DNA of 13,028 nucleotides from NCBI GenBank assembly GCA_902464965.1, contig CABQLI010000064.1:1-13028 (forward strand), in the 5' to 3' direction. How positions within the stretch are numbered: the stretch's first letter is position 1; each line of letters begins with the position of its first letter. A program made the translations under genes and the position numbers. The stretch is from an uncultured Collinsella sp. GTDB taxonomy: Bacteria; Actinomycetota; Coriobacteriia; Coriobacteriales; Coriobacteriaceae. This document shows positions 7,018 through 13,028 of this stretch, piece by piece. The notes beneath the pieces were generated by a model. It made no database searches, was not told the DNA's origin, and worked only from the letters and a program-made list of their open reading frames with translations.

Positions 7018-7440
7018 TTACAAAGTGCAGCCCACGACCTCGATTATGGCAAAAATCGGCACCAAAAACGGGAGCAATGGCAGGGAGCGCGATTTTGTGA
7101 AGAGGCAGGAGAGGGCCAGGGCCAGGAGTGCGACGGCAAATGCCACGATGCCACCCATAGGGTCGAGCGTGCAAAGCGCGAAGAGCGCCTTGGCATCCCC
7201 CATGCCGATGCCCGGGATTTGGCGAAGACGACGCCAGAGGGACTCAGTCAGCACGAGAGCAAGATAGACGATGACCGCAAGACCGGCATGGTCAAGCGCC
7301 GTGTTAACGCCTTTGTCGAGCCAAACGCCCGCCAACGCCGCCACGGCACATGCGCCGGCAAGCCCATTGGGAAACCGTCGCTCTCGGGCATCAATTGCCA
7401 CGCCGGCAAAGATGCAAATCCAAAACGGGATATAGGCCAT
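7018..7440 (-). CDS. A24-family prepilin peptidase (CpaA/TadV-like, peptidase domain only)
   Basis: Integral-membrane aspartic protease of the type IV prepilin peptidase family, 140 residues. The two catalytic aspartates are recognisable: D17 in FAGVAIDARERRFPN and D82 in the GxGD motif of IPGIGMGDAKALFAL. Hydrophobic segments lie at about 4-17, 25-41, 50-66, 84-112 and 121-138. It lacks the N-terminal methyltransferase domain with CxxC motifs found in PilD-type enzymes, so it matches small peptidases such as CpaA/TadV that process Flp or pseudopilin-like prepilins. No pilin, ATPase or secretin gene is in the window, so its substrate must be encoded elsewhere. ATG 7438-7440 has GAGGAGGAG just upstream; the frame extends to 7485 but would run into the palindromic element. 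It stops 31 nt before the dGTPase-like gene, probably co-transcribed. Confidence 0.86.
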   Translation of the reverse strand: MAYIPFWICIFAGVAIDARERRFPNGLAGACAVAALAGVWLDKGVNTALDHAGLAVIVYLALVLTESLWRRLRQIPGIGMGDAKALFALCTLDPMGGIVAFAVALLALALSCLFTKSRSLPLLPFLVPIFAIIEVVGCTL

Positions 7441-7462
7441 CGGACTCCTCCTCGAGCTGCAT

Positions 7463-7513
7463 CGCAAAAGCAAAAACCACCACAAAGGTGCCTGTCCCCT
7501 TTGTGGTGGTTTT
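7463..7513 (-). terminator. Perfect palindrome, terminator-like and REP-like, after the glycosyltransferase gene
   Basis: A perfect 16-bp inverted repeat (AAAACCACCACAAAGG at 7473-7488 pairing with 7498-7513) encloses a 9-nt loop. In the minus-strand reading the 3' arm runs into TTTTTGCTTTT (7466-7476), so it fits a Rho-independent terminator starting 8 nt after the glycosyltransferase stop. Loop plus inner stem contains GGGGACAGGCACC, a motif I associate from memory with REP-type palindromes linked to RAYT transposases; this is unverified. Only about 22 nt, holding the ribosome site, separate its tail from the peptidase ATG. Confidence 0.78.
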
Positions 7514-7521
7514 GATCGTGG

Positions 7522-8817
7522 TTATTTGGCGCCTTGCATGACCTCGTCGAGGGTAACGTTGACGGCGTGCTGCGTCGGCACCCAGTCGACCTTTAGGAAC
7601 AGAGCAGCCACCGTAATGGGAATATAGCTGAACATAAAGATCGGGAAGGTAAACAGGTTGGTCACCAAACGCCACTTTTGCGCGCAGTGAATATGCTTGT
7701 ACTCAAAGATGGTCGTGAGTAGCGCCAGGATAAAGAAGGTCTGGTACATCATCGCGAAGGTCATAATGAGCGAAGCGGCGCACGCCTGCATCTCGACTTC
7801 GGTAGCCAAAAAGCCATGCGAAAGACCGCCCACGATCAGGAACGTCGCATTGGCGAGCATCGAGATCAGCGATAGCAGCATGCCGGGCGCGATCGTCATA
7901 AACATGTCGTAGGCTGCAAAGCGATGATAGCGGAACGTCGATTTGACAAGATGCTTGCCATAGGTAAAGAACACCTGGTAGAAGCCCTTGGTCCAGCGCA
8001 TGCGCTGTTTCCAGGACGCCTTAAAGGTCACGGGCTGCTCGTCAAAGAACTCTGCCGGCGCATAACCGATGCGAATGCCGTGAATGGCACAGAATGTGGT
8101 GAACTGAATATCCTCGGTCAGCGTGTGGAACTGCCAGCCGTGCATGCCCTCGATAACACTGGCGGAGATGAGGTAACCCGAACCCGAGACGGCGCAAGAC
8201 GTCTTGCAGATGTTGCGCGCGTTGTTGAGAAAGCGCGCCTCGCGCAAATACCAGGTGGCATTAGCTGCCGAAATCCACGAGCTGCCGAAGTTCTTGGAGT
8301 TGCGATAGCTGGTGACCACATGGAAACCCTGGTCAAAAGCATCATTCATCTTGGATACGTAATCACGGGAAATGACGTTATCGGCATCGAAGATAAAATA
8401 GCCCTCAAAGGTATCGGGATACTCGTTGAGAATGCGGTCGAAGCCAAAGTCCATGACCCAGCTCTTGCCCTTGCGAGCGAGGTCATTACGCTCATAGACA
8501 ATGGCGCCCGCCTCGCGCGCAAGCTGTGCCGTGTTGTCGGTGCAGGCGTCGGCGACCACGAAGACCTCGATAAGCTCAGACGGATAATCCTGGTCCTTGA
8601 TAGAGCGAACGAGGTTGGCGATCACGGCCTCCTCGTTATGCGCCGCGATAAAGAAGGCATAACGATGCAGTTTATTGGCCTTAGGGGGCGCGACCTCGCC
8701 ACGAAGAGCGCCAATGACAAAGAAGACCACCTGGTACAGAAAGCAGACCGTGAGCAGCGTGACGACAATCTGGTTGAAGATCACGATGGGTGTGTTGGTT
8801 TGTAAAAAGGCGAGCAT
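7522..8817 (-). CDS. Membrane family-2 glycosyltransferase
   Basis: Inverting GT2 glycosyltransferase of the processive, cellulose/hyaluronan synthase-like architecture, 431 residues. One or two N-terminal hydrophobic segments (about 10-38) precede the catalytic domain with FIAAHNEE (56-63), D90 in VVADACTDNT, DADN (144-147, sugar-nucleotide metal site), TEDI (234-237, candidate catalytic Asp) and QRMRW (271-275, QxxRW acceptor motif). C-terminal transmembrane helices lie at about 307-331, 345-371 and 388-408. It probably builds or exports an envelope or extracellular polysaccharide; sugar and product are unknown. ATG 8815-8817 has GGGAG about 6 nt upstream. An upstream in-frame ATG at 8857-8859 lacks a ribosome site and lies in the candidate -10 box, so it is rejected. 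The gene follows the RluA-family gene after 82 bp and precedes the palindromic terminator, so it may be monocistronic. Confidence 0.9.
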   Translation of the reverse strand: MLAFLQTNTPIVIFNQIVVTLLTVCFLYQVVFFVIGALRGEVAPPKANKLHRYAFFIAAHNEEAVIANLVRSIKDQDYPSELIEVFVVADACTDNTAQLAREAGAIVYERNDLARKGKSWVMDFGFDRILNEYPDTFEGYFIFDADNVISRDYVSKMNDAFDQGFHVVTSYRNSKNFGSSWISAANATWYLREARFLNNARNICKTSCAVSGSGYLISASVIEGMHGWQFHTLTEDIQFTTFCAIHGIRIGYAPAEFFDEQPVTFKASWKQRMRWTKGFYQVFFTYGKHLVKSTFRYHRFAAYDMFMTIAPGMLLSLISMLANATFLIVGGLSHGFLATEVEMQACAASLIMTFAMMYQTFFILALLTTIFEYKHIHCAQKWRLVTNLFTFPIFMFSYIPITVAALFLKVDWVPTQHAVNVTLDEVMQGAK

Positions 8818-8854
8818 GCAGGCTCCCAGCAACGCGTTACGTAAACAACCGTAT

Positions 8855-8881
8855 ATCATACCGCAGGCTTACCGAGTTCAA
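8855..8881 (-). promoter_or_regulatory. Candidate promoter for the glycosyltransferase gene
   Basis: On the minus strand TTGAAC (8876-8881) is followed after 15 bp by TATGAT (8855-8860); shifting the -35 hexamer by one base to CTTGAA gives a 16-bp spacer. The -10 matches the consensus at 5 of 6 positions. Initiation near 8848 would leave only the ATG at 8817 as start. An 8-bp palindrome TTACGTAA (8837-8844) lies just inside the predicted transcript. Confidence 0.4.
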
Positions 8882-8899
8882 GAAACCACCTAATACTGG

Positions 8900-9913
8900 C
8901 TAGGCTTCGAGCAGACCGAGCTGCGGGACGATTTCGTCACCTGCGGCAGTGCGGCCGAGCGAACGCGGGGCCAGGTCATCCAGAACCGCGGCAAGGTCCC
9001 ACGGCAGCTCGTCACGGCACTCAATGCGCTCCCCCGTCACGGGATGATCGAACGCCACGCGCCAAGAATGCAGGAACTGCCTGGTCAGGCCCTGATCGGC
9101 ACGCGCATCGCACTTGCCGTAGAGTGGGTCGCCCACGCAGGCATGGTTGATATGGCGCATGTGCACACGAATCTGATGCGTGCGTCCGGTAAACAGATGA
9201 CACTCGACAAGCGTGTAGCCGTCGTCGAAGCGCGTGGAATCAAAGCGCTCGAGCACCTTGAAAGTCGTGATGGCCTGGCGCGCAAAGGGGTCATCGGAAA
9301 CCGCCATCTTCACACGGTCGCGCGTGGAGCGGGCGATACCGGTGTTGATAGTGCCCTCGTCCATGGCGATGTGCCCGTGAACGAGCGTGATATAGCGACG
9401 GTCGAGCGTGCGCGTGCGGATAAGATTTTGAAGCGCGCGCTGGGTGTCGTCGTCCTTTGCCGCGAGCATAAGGCCCGAGGTATCGCGATCAAGGCGATGC
9501 ACGATGCCGGGGCGGTCCTCACCCTGCACGGTACCAAGATGGTCGATGCCGCAGTGGTAGACCAGGGCGTTCGCAAGGGTGCCGCTATCGTGACCATGGG
9601 CGGGATGGCACACCAGGCCGCGCTGCTTGGAGAGCACGATGAGGTAGTCGTCCTCATAGCGGATATCGAGGGGAATGGCCTCGGGAATCACGTCGGTGGG
9701 ATCGTGCGGCTCGGGCAAGTCGACCGAGATGCGGTCGCCGGAGCGCACGGCATATTTTTTTGATAGGCAGGTCTCGCCGTTGACGGCAACGGCACCGCCC
9801 TCGATCAGATGTGCGCAGGCAGAGCGCGTGGGACAGCCATCGTTGGCGCCCAGATAGGCGTCGAGACGCTGACCAGCGGAATCGTCGGCAACGAGAATAT
9901 GGATGTCGGCCAT
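8900..9913 (-). CDS. RluA-family RNA pseudouridine synthase (RluD-like)
   Basis: Converts specific uridines in RNA, usually 23S rRNA in RluD-type enzymes, to pseudouridine. The 337-residue protein has an N-terminal S4-like RNA-binding region (about 1-66: GQRLDAYLG, RSACAHLIEGGAVAVNGE, YAVRSGDRISVDLPEP). The catalytic domain contains YEDDYLIVLSKQRGLVCHP, then GIVHRLDRDTSGLMLAAK with the presumed nucleophile D142 in HRLD, RRYITLVHGH-like sequence near 173-182 and FTGRTHQIRVHMRHINH near 242-258. The C-terminal 40 residues or so are a variable extension. The ATG overlaps the lspA stop (TAATG at 9911-9915), so translation is probably coupled. The lspA-rluD order is common in Gram-positive bacteria. 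Which member (RluA, C or D) it is cannot be settled from sequence alone. Confidence 0.93.
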   Translation of the reverse strand: MADIHILVADDSAGQRLDAYLGANDGCPTRSACAHLIEGGAVAVNGETCLSKKYAVRSGDRISVDLPEPHDPTDVIPEAIPLDIRYEDDYLIVLSKQRGLVCHPAHGHDSGTLANALVYHCGIDHLGTVQGEDRPGIVHRLDRDTSGLMLAAKDDDTQRALQNLIRTRTLDRRYITLVHGHIAMDEGTINTGIARSTRDRVKMAVSDDPFARQAITTFKVLERFDSTRFDDGYTLVECHLFTGRTHQIRVHMRHINHACVGDPLYGKCDARADQGLTRQFLHSWRVAFDHPVTGERIECRDELPWDLAAVLDDLAPRSLGRTAAGDEIVPQLGLLEA

Positions 9914-10494
9914 TAGCGCTCATTCCTTTCGCGAATCTTGCGGGCACGCTCCCCACGCTGCTTGGCTTTGCGTTTGGCGCGGGCCTCATCACGGGCATTG
10001 AGCTCGGCAGTCGCATCGACTTCGCGGGCCGCAGGGCTCAAGAACATGTAGCCGATGAGGGCAAGCACAACGCCTACGGTGATGCCGATATCGGCCACGT
10101 TAAAGACGGGAAAGTCGATGAAGGTGGTGGCAATAAAATCGGTCACAAAGCCAAAAGCCAGGCGATCGATCGCGTTGCCAATGGCGCCACCCGCGACCAT
10201 AGCCATGCCCACAACCTCCAAGCGAGCAAGCTGGGGCGTGCGAAGCAAGTACACGGCAATGGCGACAATGACCGCAAGCGCCAGCAAAGCGAACGCAACG
10301 CCATGCCCCTCACCCATGCTAAAGGCAGCACCGATATTGCGAACAAACAGAAAATCGATCAGGCCGGGGATAACGGTCATATGCAGGGCATCGCCCACGG
10401 CACGAACCGCAAGCTTGGTCAGCTGGTCAACAAGCAGCACAACGAGCGCTACCCCACCAGCAACACCTAACCGCCAACGCAAAGGCGGCGTCAT
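9913..10494 (-). CDS. lspA: Lipoprotein signal peptidase (signal peptidase II)
   Basis: Membrane aspartic peptidase that removes the signal peptide of diacylated prolipoproteins. The protein is 193 residues from ATG 10494. Four hydrophobic segments fit the family: about 8-24, 50-60, 66-85 and 135-153. Motifs: DQLTK (23-27), FVRNIGAAFS (50-59), GGAIGNAIDR (102-111), VTDFI with the first catalytic Asp (about D119) and FNVADIGI with the second (about D135). The C-terminal 40 residues are unusually long and basic (RAKRKAKQRGERARKIRER). A TTG at 10510-10512 with AGGGG upstream would add six residues (MGRGAD) and is a real alternative, since the ATG has only a weak site. It follows ileS, a classical ileS-lspA neighbourhood, but about 280 bp with strong hairpins separate them. 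Confidence 0.94.
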   Translation of the reverse strand: MTPPLRWRLGVAGGVALVVLLVDQLTKLAVRAVGDALHMTVIPGLIDFLFVRNIGAAFSMGEGHGVAFALLALAVIVAIAVYLLRTPQLARLEVVGMAMVAGGAIGNAIDRLAFGFVTDFIATTFIDFPVFNVADIGITVGVVLALIGYMFLSPAAREVDATAELNARDEARAKRKAKQRGERARKIRERNER

Positions 10495-10563
10495 ATCCGC
10501 ACCACGACCCAAAGAAATCCCCTACCCTCAAGAACAATCGAATTCCGTTTAACGCAGTAGATA

Positions 10564-10594
10564 ATCATACATTGACGCAAGCAAGAAGCGACAA
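10564..10594 (-). promoter_or_regulatory. Candidate promoter for lspA and the RluA-family gene
   Basis: Minus-strand TATGAT (10564-10569, 5 of 6 matches to the -10 consensus) lies 19 bp after TTGTCG (10589-10594, 4 of 6). The spacer is longer than ideal. The position, downstream of the large hairpin and about 50-70 nt before the possible lspA starts, is sensible. If active, lspA need not depend on ileS read-through. Confidence 0.33.
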
Positions 10595-10639
10595 ATCTCC
10601 CAAGAACGGAAACACCGCAGGTAGAGCATAAATGAGCGA

Positions 10640-10738
10640 GCGGGTCGCATTTGAGACAAGGTGACGTGAAATGAAAGGGCGCTGACCTTTCGGTCGCGCC
10701 CTTGAAATTGAACGTCAGATTGTCCAAATGCGGCCCGC
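10640..10738. repeat. Long nested inverted repeat / structured element between ileS and lspA
   Basis: Reading inward, 10640-10659 pairs with 10720-10738 (19 pairs, one bulged A at 10654; 10645/10733 is T-G on the plus strand and C-A on the minus). After a 2x2 internal loop, TGACGT (10662-10667) pairs with ACGTCA (10712-10717). Then come a tandem G-A type mismatch, 3 pairs (10670-10672 with 10707-10709), a small internal loop, 8 pairs (10675-10682 with 10696-10703), a bulged T, 4 pairs and a tetraloop (GAAA in the minus-strand RNA). About 40 pairs form within 99 nt. It could be a structured RNA, an RNase III site or a palindromic insertion. It is not simply a terminator, since no good T-run follows it on the minus strand. 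Confidence 0.75.
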
Positions 10739-10752
10739 GCAGCGTCGGCAGG

Positions 10753-10776
10753 TCCGCCGTTCGGTAGAACGGCGGA
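10753..10776 (-). repeat. Perfect hairpin adjoining the ileS stop codon
   Basis: TCCGCCGTTC (10753-10762) pairs perfectly with 10767-10776 around a 4-nt loop, with two more G-C pairs possible across a bulge (10751-10752 with 10778-10779), reaching the ileS stop at 10779-10781. The minus strand continues with CCTGCCGACG, without a T-run, so this is more likely an mRNA 3'-end stabiliser or part of a larger structure than an intrinsic terminator. Confidence 0.6.
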
Positions 10777-10778
10777 AC

Positions 10779-13028
10779 CTAAAGGGCGTCGGCGCAGCGC
10801 TTGCAAATATGCGCGTGGCCGTTGTACTCGCCGACGGTGGTGCGATAGTTCCAGCAACGGTCGCAGCACTCGCCCTCGGCAGCCTCAATAGCAACGGAAA
10901 GCTCCTCGCCCTGGGCCAGCTCAACATCGGAGACGATGTAGAACTCGGCCAGGTCGACGGCTTTGTCGCCGGTCAACAGCGCATACATCTCGGCGGGAAC
11001 GACCGCCTTGACGCGAACCTGCTGGCTCTTGGTGAAGGTGCCGGCAGAACGGGCATCCTCGAGGGCCTTGGTCACGGCGCTACGGAGCTCGAGCGAAGCC
11101 TCGAGCACGCCCTCAAACTCATTGGCCTCGTCGACCGTGATAGGCGACTTGTACCAATCGAGCAGCGCGGCGTACTTCTGGTGGTCGACGCAGCCGGCAG
11201 GCGCATAGGCCATGGCCTCGTCGACGGTGTAGGACAGGATCGGCTGCAGGTCGCGCATGAGCATCGAGAAGAGCTCGGCAAGCACCGTCTGGGCGCTGCG
11301 GCGCTCGAGCGAGCCGGGCTTGTCGCAGTACAGACGGTCTTTCAGGGCGTCGAGGTACACGTTGGAAAGCTCGGTAACCACGAAGTCGTAGAGCGCACGG
11401 TAGGCACGCGGGAACTCATAGCAAGAGTAGGCGTCGTCGACCTCGGCCTGGACCTGGGTCAGACGGGCAACCATGAGCTTGTCGAGCGGCAGCAGGTCGG
11501 CAAAGGCGACACCGTCGGTCTCGGGCTCAAACTGACCCTCGAGCTCGGAGAGCAGGAAGCGCAGCGTGTTGCGGAAACGACGGTAGGCATCGGACGTACG
11601 AGCAAGGATCTCGTGGTCGATGGACACGTCAGAGCTGGTATCGACGGATGCAACCCACAGACGGATGATATCGGCGCCCATCTCGTCGCAGACCTTGTTG
11701 GGGTCGATGACGTTGCCGAGCGACTTGGACATCTTGCGGCCCTGGCCATCGAGCGTGAAGCCCTGCGAGACGACCGCCTTGTACGGAGCGTGGCCGTTGG
11801 CGCCCACCGAGGTGAGCAGCGAGCTCTGGAACCAACCGCGGTGCTGGTCGGAGCCCTCGAGGTACACATCCGCCGGATACTCCAGCTCGGGACGGTACTC
11901 GCAGACGGCCTTCCAGGAGACGCCGGAGTCCCACCACACGTCGAGGATGTCCTTATCGGCCTTGAGGTGATGGCCACCGCACTTGGGGCAGACACAGGCC
12001 TCGCCCAGGTAGCTCTCGGGAGCGTCGGTGAACCAAGCGTCGGAGCCCTTCTCGTGGAAGAGCTTGATGACAGCGTCGAGCGTGGCGTCGTTCATGACCT
12101 TCTCGCCGCAGTCGGCACAGGTGTAGCTGGGGATAGGCACGCCCCAGTTGCGCTGACGGCTGATGCACCAGTCGGGACGCTGCTCGACCATGGCACCGAT
12201 GCGGTTGGCCGCGTGGGCCGGATACCACTTGACGTTCTCGCGGACCTCTTTGCCAGCCTGCTCGCGCAAGCCGGTCTTGTCCATCGAGACAAACCACTGG
12301 TCGGTAGCACGGAAGAGCACCGGGTGCTTGCAGCGCCAGCAGTGCGGATAGCTGTGCGTGATCTTCTTCTCGAGGACCAGGGTGCCTCGCTCGCGCAGGA
12401 ACTCGATGATGTGCGGGTTGGCCTCATCGGTATCCATACCGCTGAAGGGGCCACCGGTGCCAAACTCCTCACCGGTGTAGAACTTGCCGTCGTCATCGAC
12501 CGGCATGCAGATGTCGGTGATACCCTCCTTGAGGCAGGCAAAGTAGTCGTCGACACCGTGGCCAGGCGAGTTGTGGACGATACCGGTACCGTCATCGACA
12601 CCGACGTAATCGGCCAGCAGCGCCACGCCCTCGACACCGTCAAAGATCGGCTGTTTGTAGTGGATATGATGGAAAGTCTCGGCGGGAACCACGTAGGGCT
12701 TGCCGTCGACCATGACCGGGGTGTACTCCCAGCCAAATTCCTCGCAGCACTTGGGAGCCAGGTCCTCGAGCATGACCTCGGCGCGGCCGTCGTGCTCAAC
12801 GGCGACGTAGGCGGCGCCGGGCTTGAGGGAAACGGCCTGGTCGGAGGGGATAGTCCAGGGAGTGGTCGTCCAGATGATGAAGTCAACCGGGCCGTCGAAG
12901 TTCTCGAGGCCGGCGGGCTTGGAGGTCATCTCAAAGCGCACGAAGATGGACGGGCTCGTCTCGTCGGAGTACTCGATCTCAGCCTCGGCCAGCGCGGTGT
13001 GGCAGTGCTTGCACCAGTGAACCGGCTT
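10779..13028 (-). CDS. ileS: Isoleucyl-tRNA synthetase, C-terminal part (5' end outside window)
   Basis: Class I aminoacyl-tRNA synthetase that charges tRNA(Ile) and hydrolyses Val-tRNA(Ile). The window holds the last 749 codons plus stop; the frame is open to the right edge, beginning KPVHWCKHCHTALAEAE, so an internal ATG at 12941 is not the start. Of about 930 residues, roughly 180, including the HIGH motif, are missing. The CP1 editing domain shows TTTPWT (fragment 54-59) and GTGIVHNSPGHGVDDY (147-162). The catalytic end shows ILDVWWDSGVSW, GSDQHRGWFQSSL and the ATP-binding KMSKS (432-436, bases 11721-11735). The anticodon-binding domain follows, then a C-terminal zinc finger CDRC...CKRC (722-745). 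The intact zinc finger and the KMSKS sequence fit the ordinary bacterial housekeeping enzyme. A hairpin touches its stop. Confidence 0.98.
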   Translation of the reverse strand, partial: KPVHWCKHCHTALAEAEIEYSDETSPSIFVRFEMTSKPAGLENFDGPVDFIIWTTTPWTIPSDQAVSLKPGAAYVAVEHDGRAEVMLEDLAPKCCEEFGWEYTPVMVDGKPYVVPAETFHHIHYKQPIFDGVEGVALLADYVGVDDGTGIVHNSPGHGVDDYFACLKEGITDICMPVDDDGKFYTGEEFGTGGPFSGMDTDEANPHIIEFLRERGTLVLEKKITHSYPHCWRCKHPVLFRATDQWFVSMDKTGLREQAGKEVRENVKWYPAHAANRIGAMVEQRPDWCISRQRNWGVPIPSYTCADCGEKVMNDATLDAVIKLFHEKGSDAWFTDAPESYLGEACVCPKCGGHHLKADKDILDVWWDSGVSWKAVCEYRPELEYPADVYLEGSDQHRGWFQSSLLTSVGANGHAPYKAVVSQGFTLDGQGRKMSKSLGNVIDPNKVCDEMGADIIRLWVASVDTSSDVSIDHEILARTSDAYRRFRNTLRFLLSELEGQFEPETDGVAFADLLPLDKLMVARLTQVQAEVDDAYSCYEFPRAYRALYDFVVTELSNVYLDALKDRLYCDKPGSLERRSAQTVLAELFSMLMRDLQPILSYTVDEAMAYAPAGCVDHQKYAALLDWYKSPITVDEANEFEGVLEASLELRSAVTKALEDARSAGTFTKSQQVRVKAVVPAEMYALLTGDKAVDLAEFYIVSDVELAQGEELSVAIEAAEGECCDRCWNYRTTVGEYNGHAHICKRCADAL

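Noticed and set aside
7924..8805. Plus-strand open frame of 293 codons opposite the glycosyltransferase
   Set aside because: Antisense shadow; the minus strand encodes all GT2 motifs. The 9044-9763 plus-strand frame opposite the RluA-family gene is the same case.
10671..10703. Inner GAAA-capped hairpin as a simple intrinsic terminator of ileS
   Set aside because: The following minus-strand sequence TTTCATTTC is only a weak U-tract and is itself part of the larger paired structure, so a plain terminator call is not justified.
10491..10727. Minus-strand frame of 78 codons in the ileS-lspA gap
   Set aside because: It overlaps the large hairpin and the lspA start, has no ribosome site or recognisable motif, and its sequence is explained by the inverted repeat.
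1..13028. CRISPR array, prophage, IS element, toxin-antitoxin or defence island
   Set aside because: No spaced direct repeats, transposase, integrase or toxin-like pair was recognised; gene content is housekeeping and regulatory.

Overview
The window is a compact, GC-rich stretch of bacterial chromosome. Every supported gene lies on the minus strand, so the biological reading order runs from the right edge (13028) to the left edge (1). Gene content and order, the DUF948 / anti-sigma-like / SigB-type sigma / AI-2E block beside alaS, and the protein sequences suggest a Coriobacteriia actinobacterium, most likely Collinsella or a close relative. That assignment is inferred from protein character and synteny and was not tested by a search. 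Nothing looks like a prophage, IS element, CRISPR array, rRNA or tRNA. Most of the window is housekeeping.

Layout in transcription order: (1) ileS, 5' end cut off by the window edge. (2) A gap of about 280 bp with a hairpin at the ileS stop, a large nested hairpin of about 99 nt and a candidate promoter. (3) lspA (lipoprotein signal peptidase) and an RluA-family pseudouridine synthase, joined by a TAATG stop/start overlap. (4) A membrane family-2 glycosyltransferase with its own candidate promoter, ending in a strong palindromic terminator-like or REP-like element. (5) A stand-alone A24 prepilin peptidase, a dGTPase-like HD phosphohydrolase and the AAA+ protein RarA. (6) A tightly coupled block: DUF948 membrane coiled-coil protein, RsbW-like anti-sigma factor with a degenerate ATP site, SigB/SigF-type sigma factor, and an AI-2E-family membrane protein with a long acidic tail, closed by a textbook intrinsic terminator. 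(7) alaS, whose 3' part runs off the left edge.

Functionally, ileS and alaS charge tRNAs, the RluA-family enzyme modifies RNA, LspA matures lipoproteins, and dGTPase plus RarA act in nucleotide pool and replication-fork maintenance. The DUF948 / anti-sigma / sigma / AI-2E block looks like a general-stress regulatory cassette in which the sigma factor is translated directly after its presumed antagonist.

The best candidates for something undescribed are the nested hairpin between ileS and lspA, the anti-sigma-like protein that has lost its nucleotide-binding motifs, and the perfect palindrome between the glycosyltransferase and peptidase genes, which leaves no room for a promoter behind it. 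No clearly new multi-gene defence or mobile system is visible.
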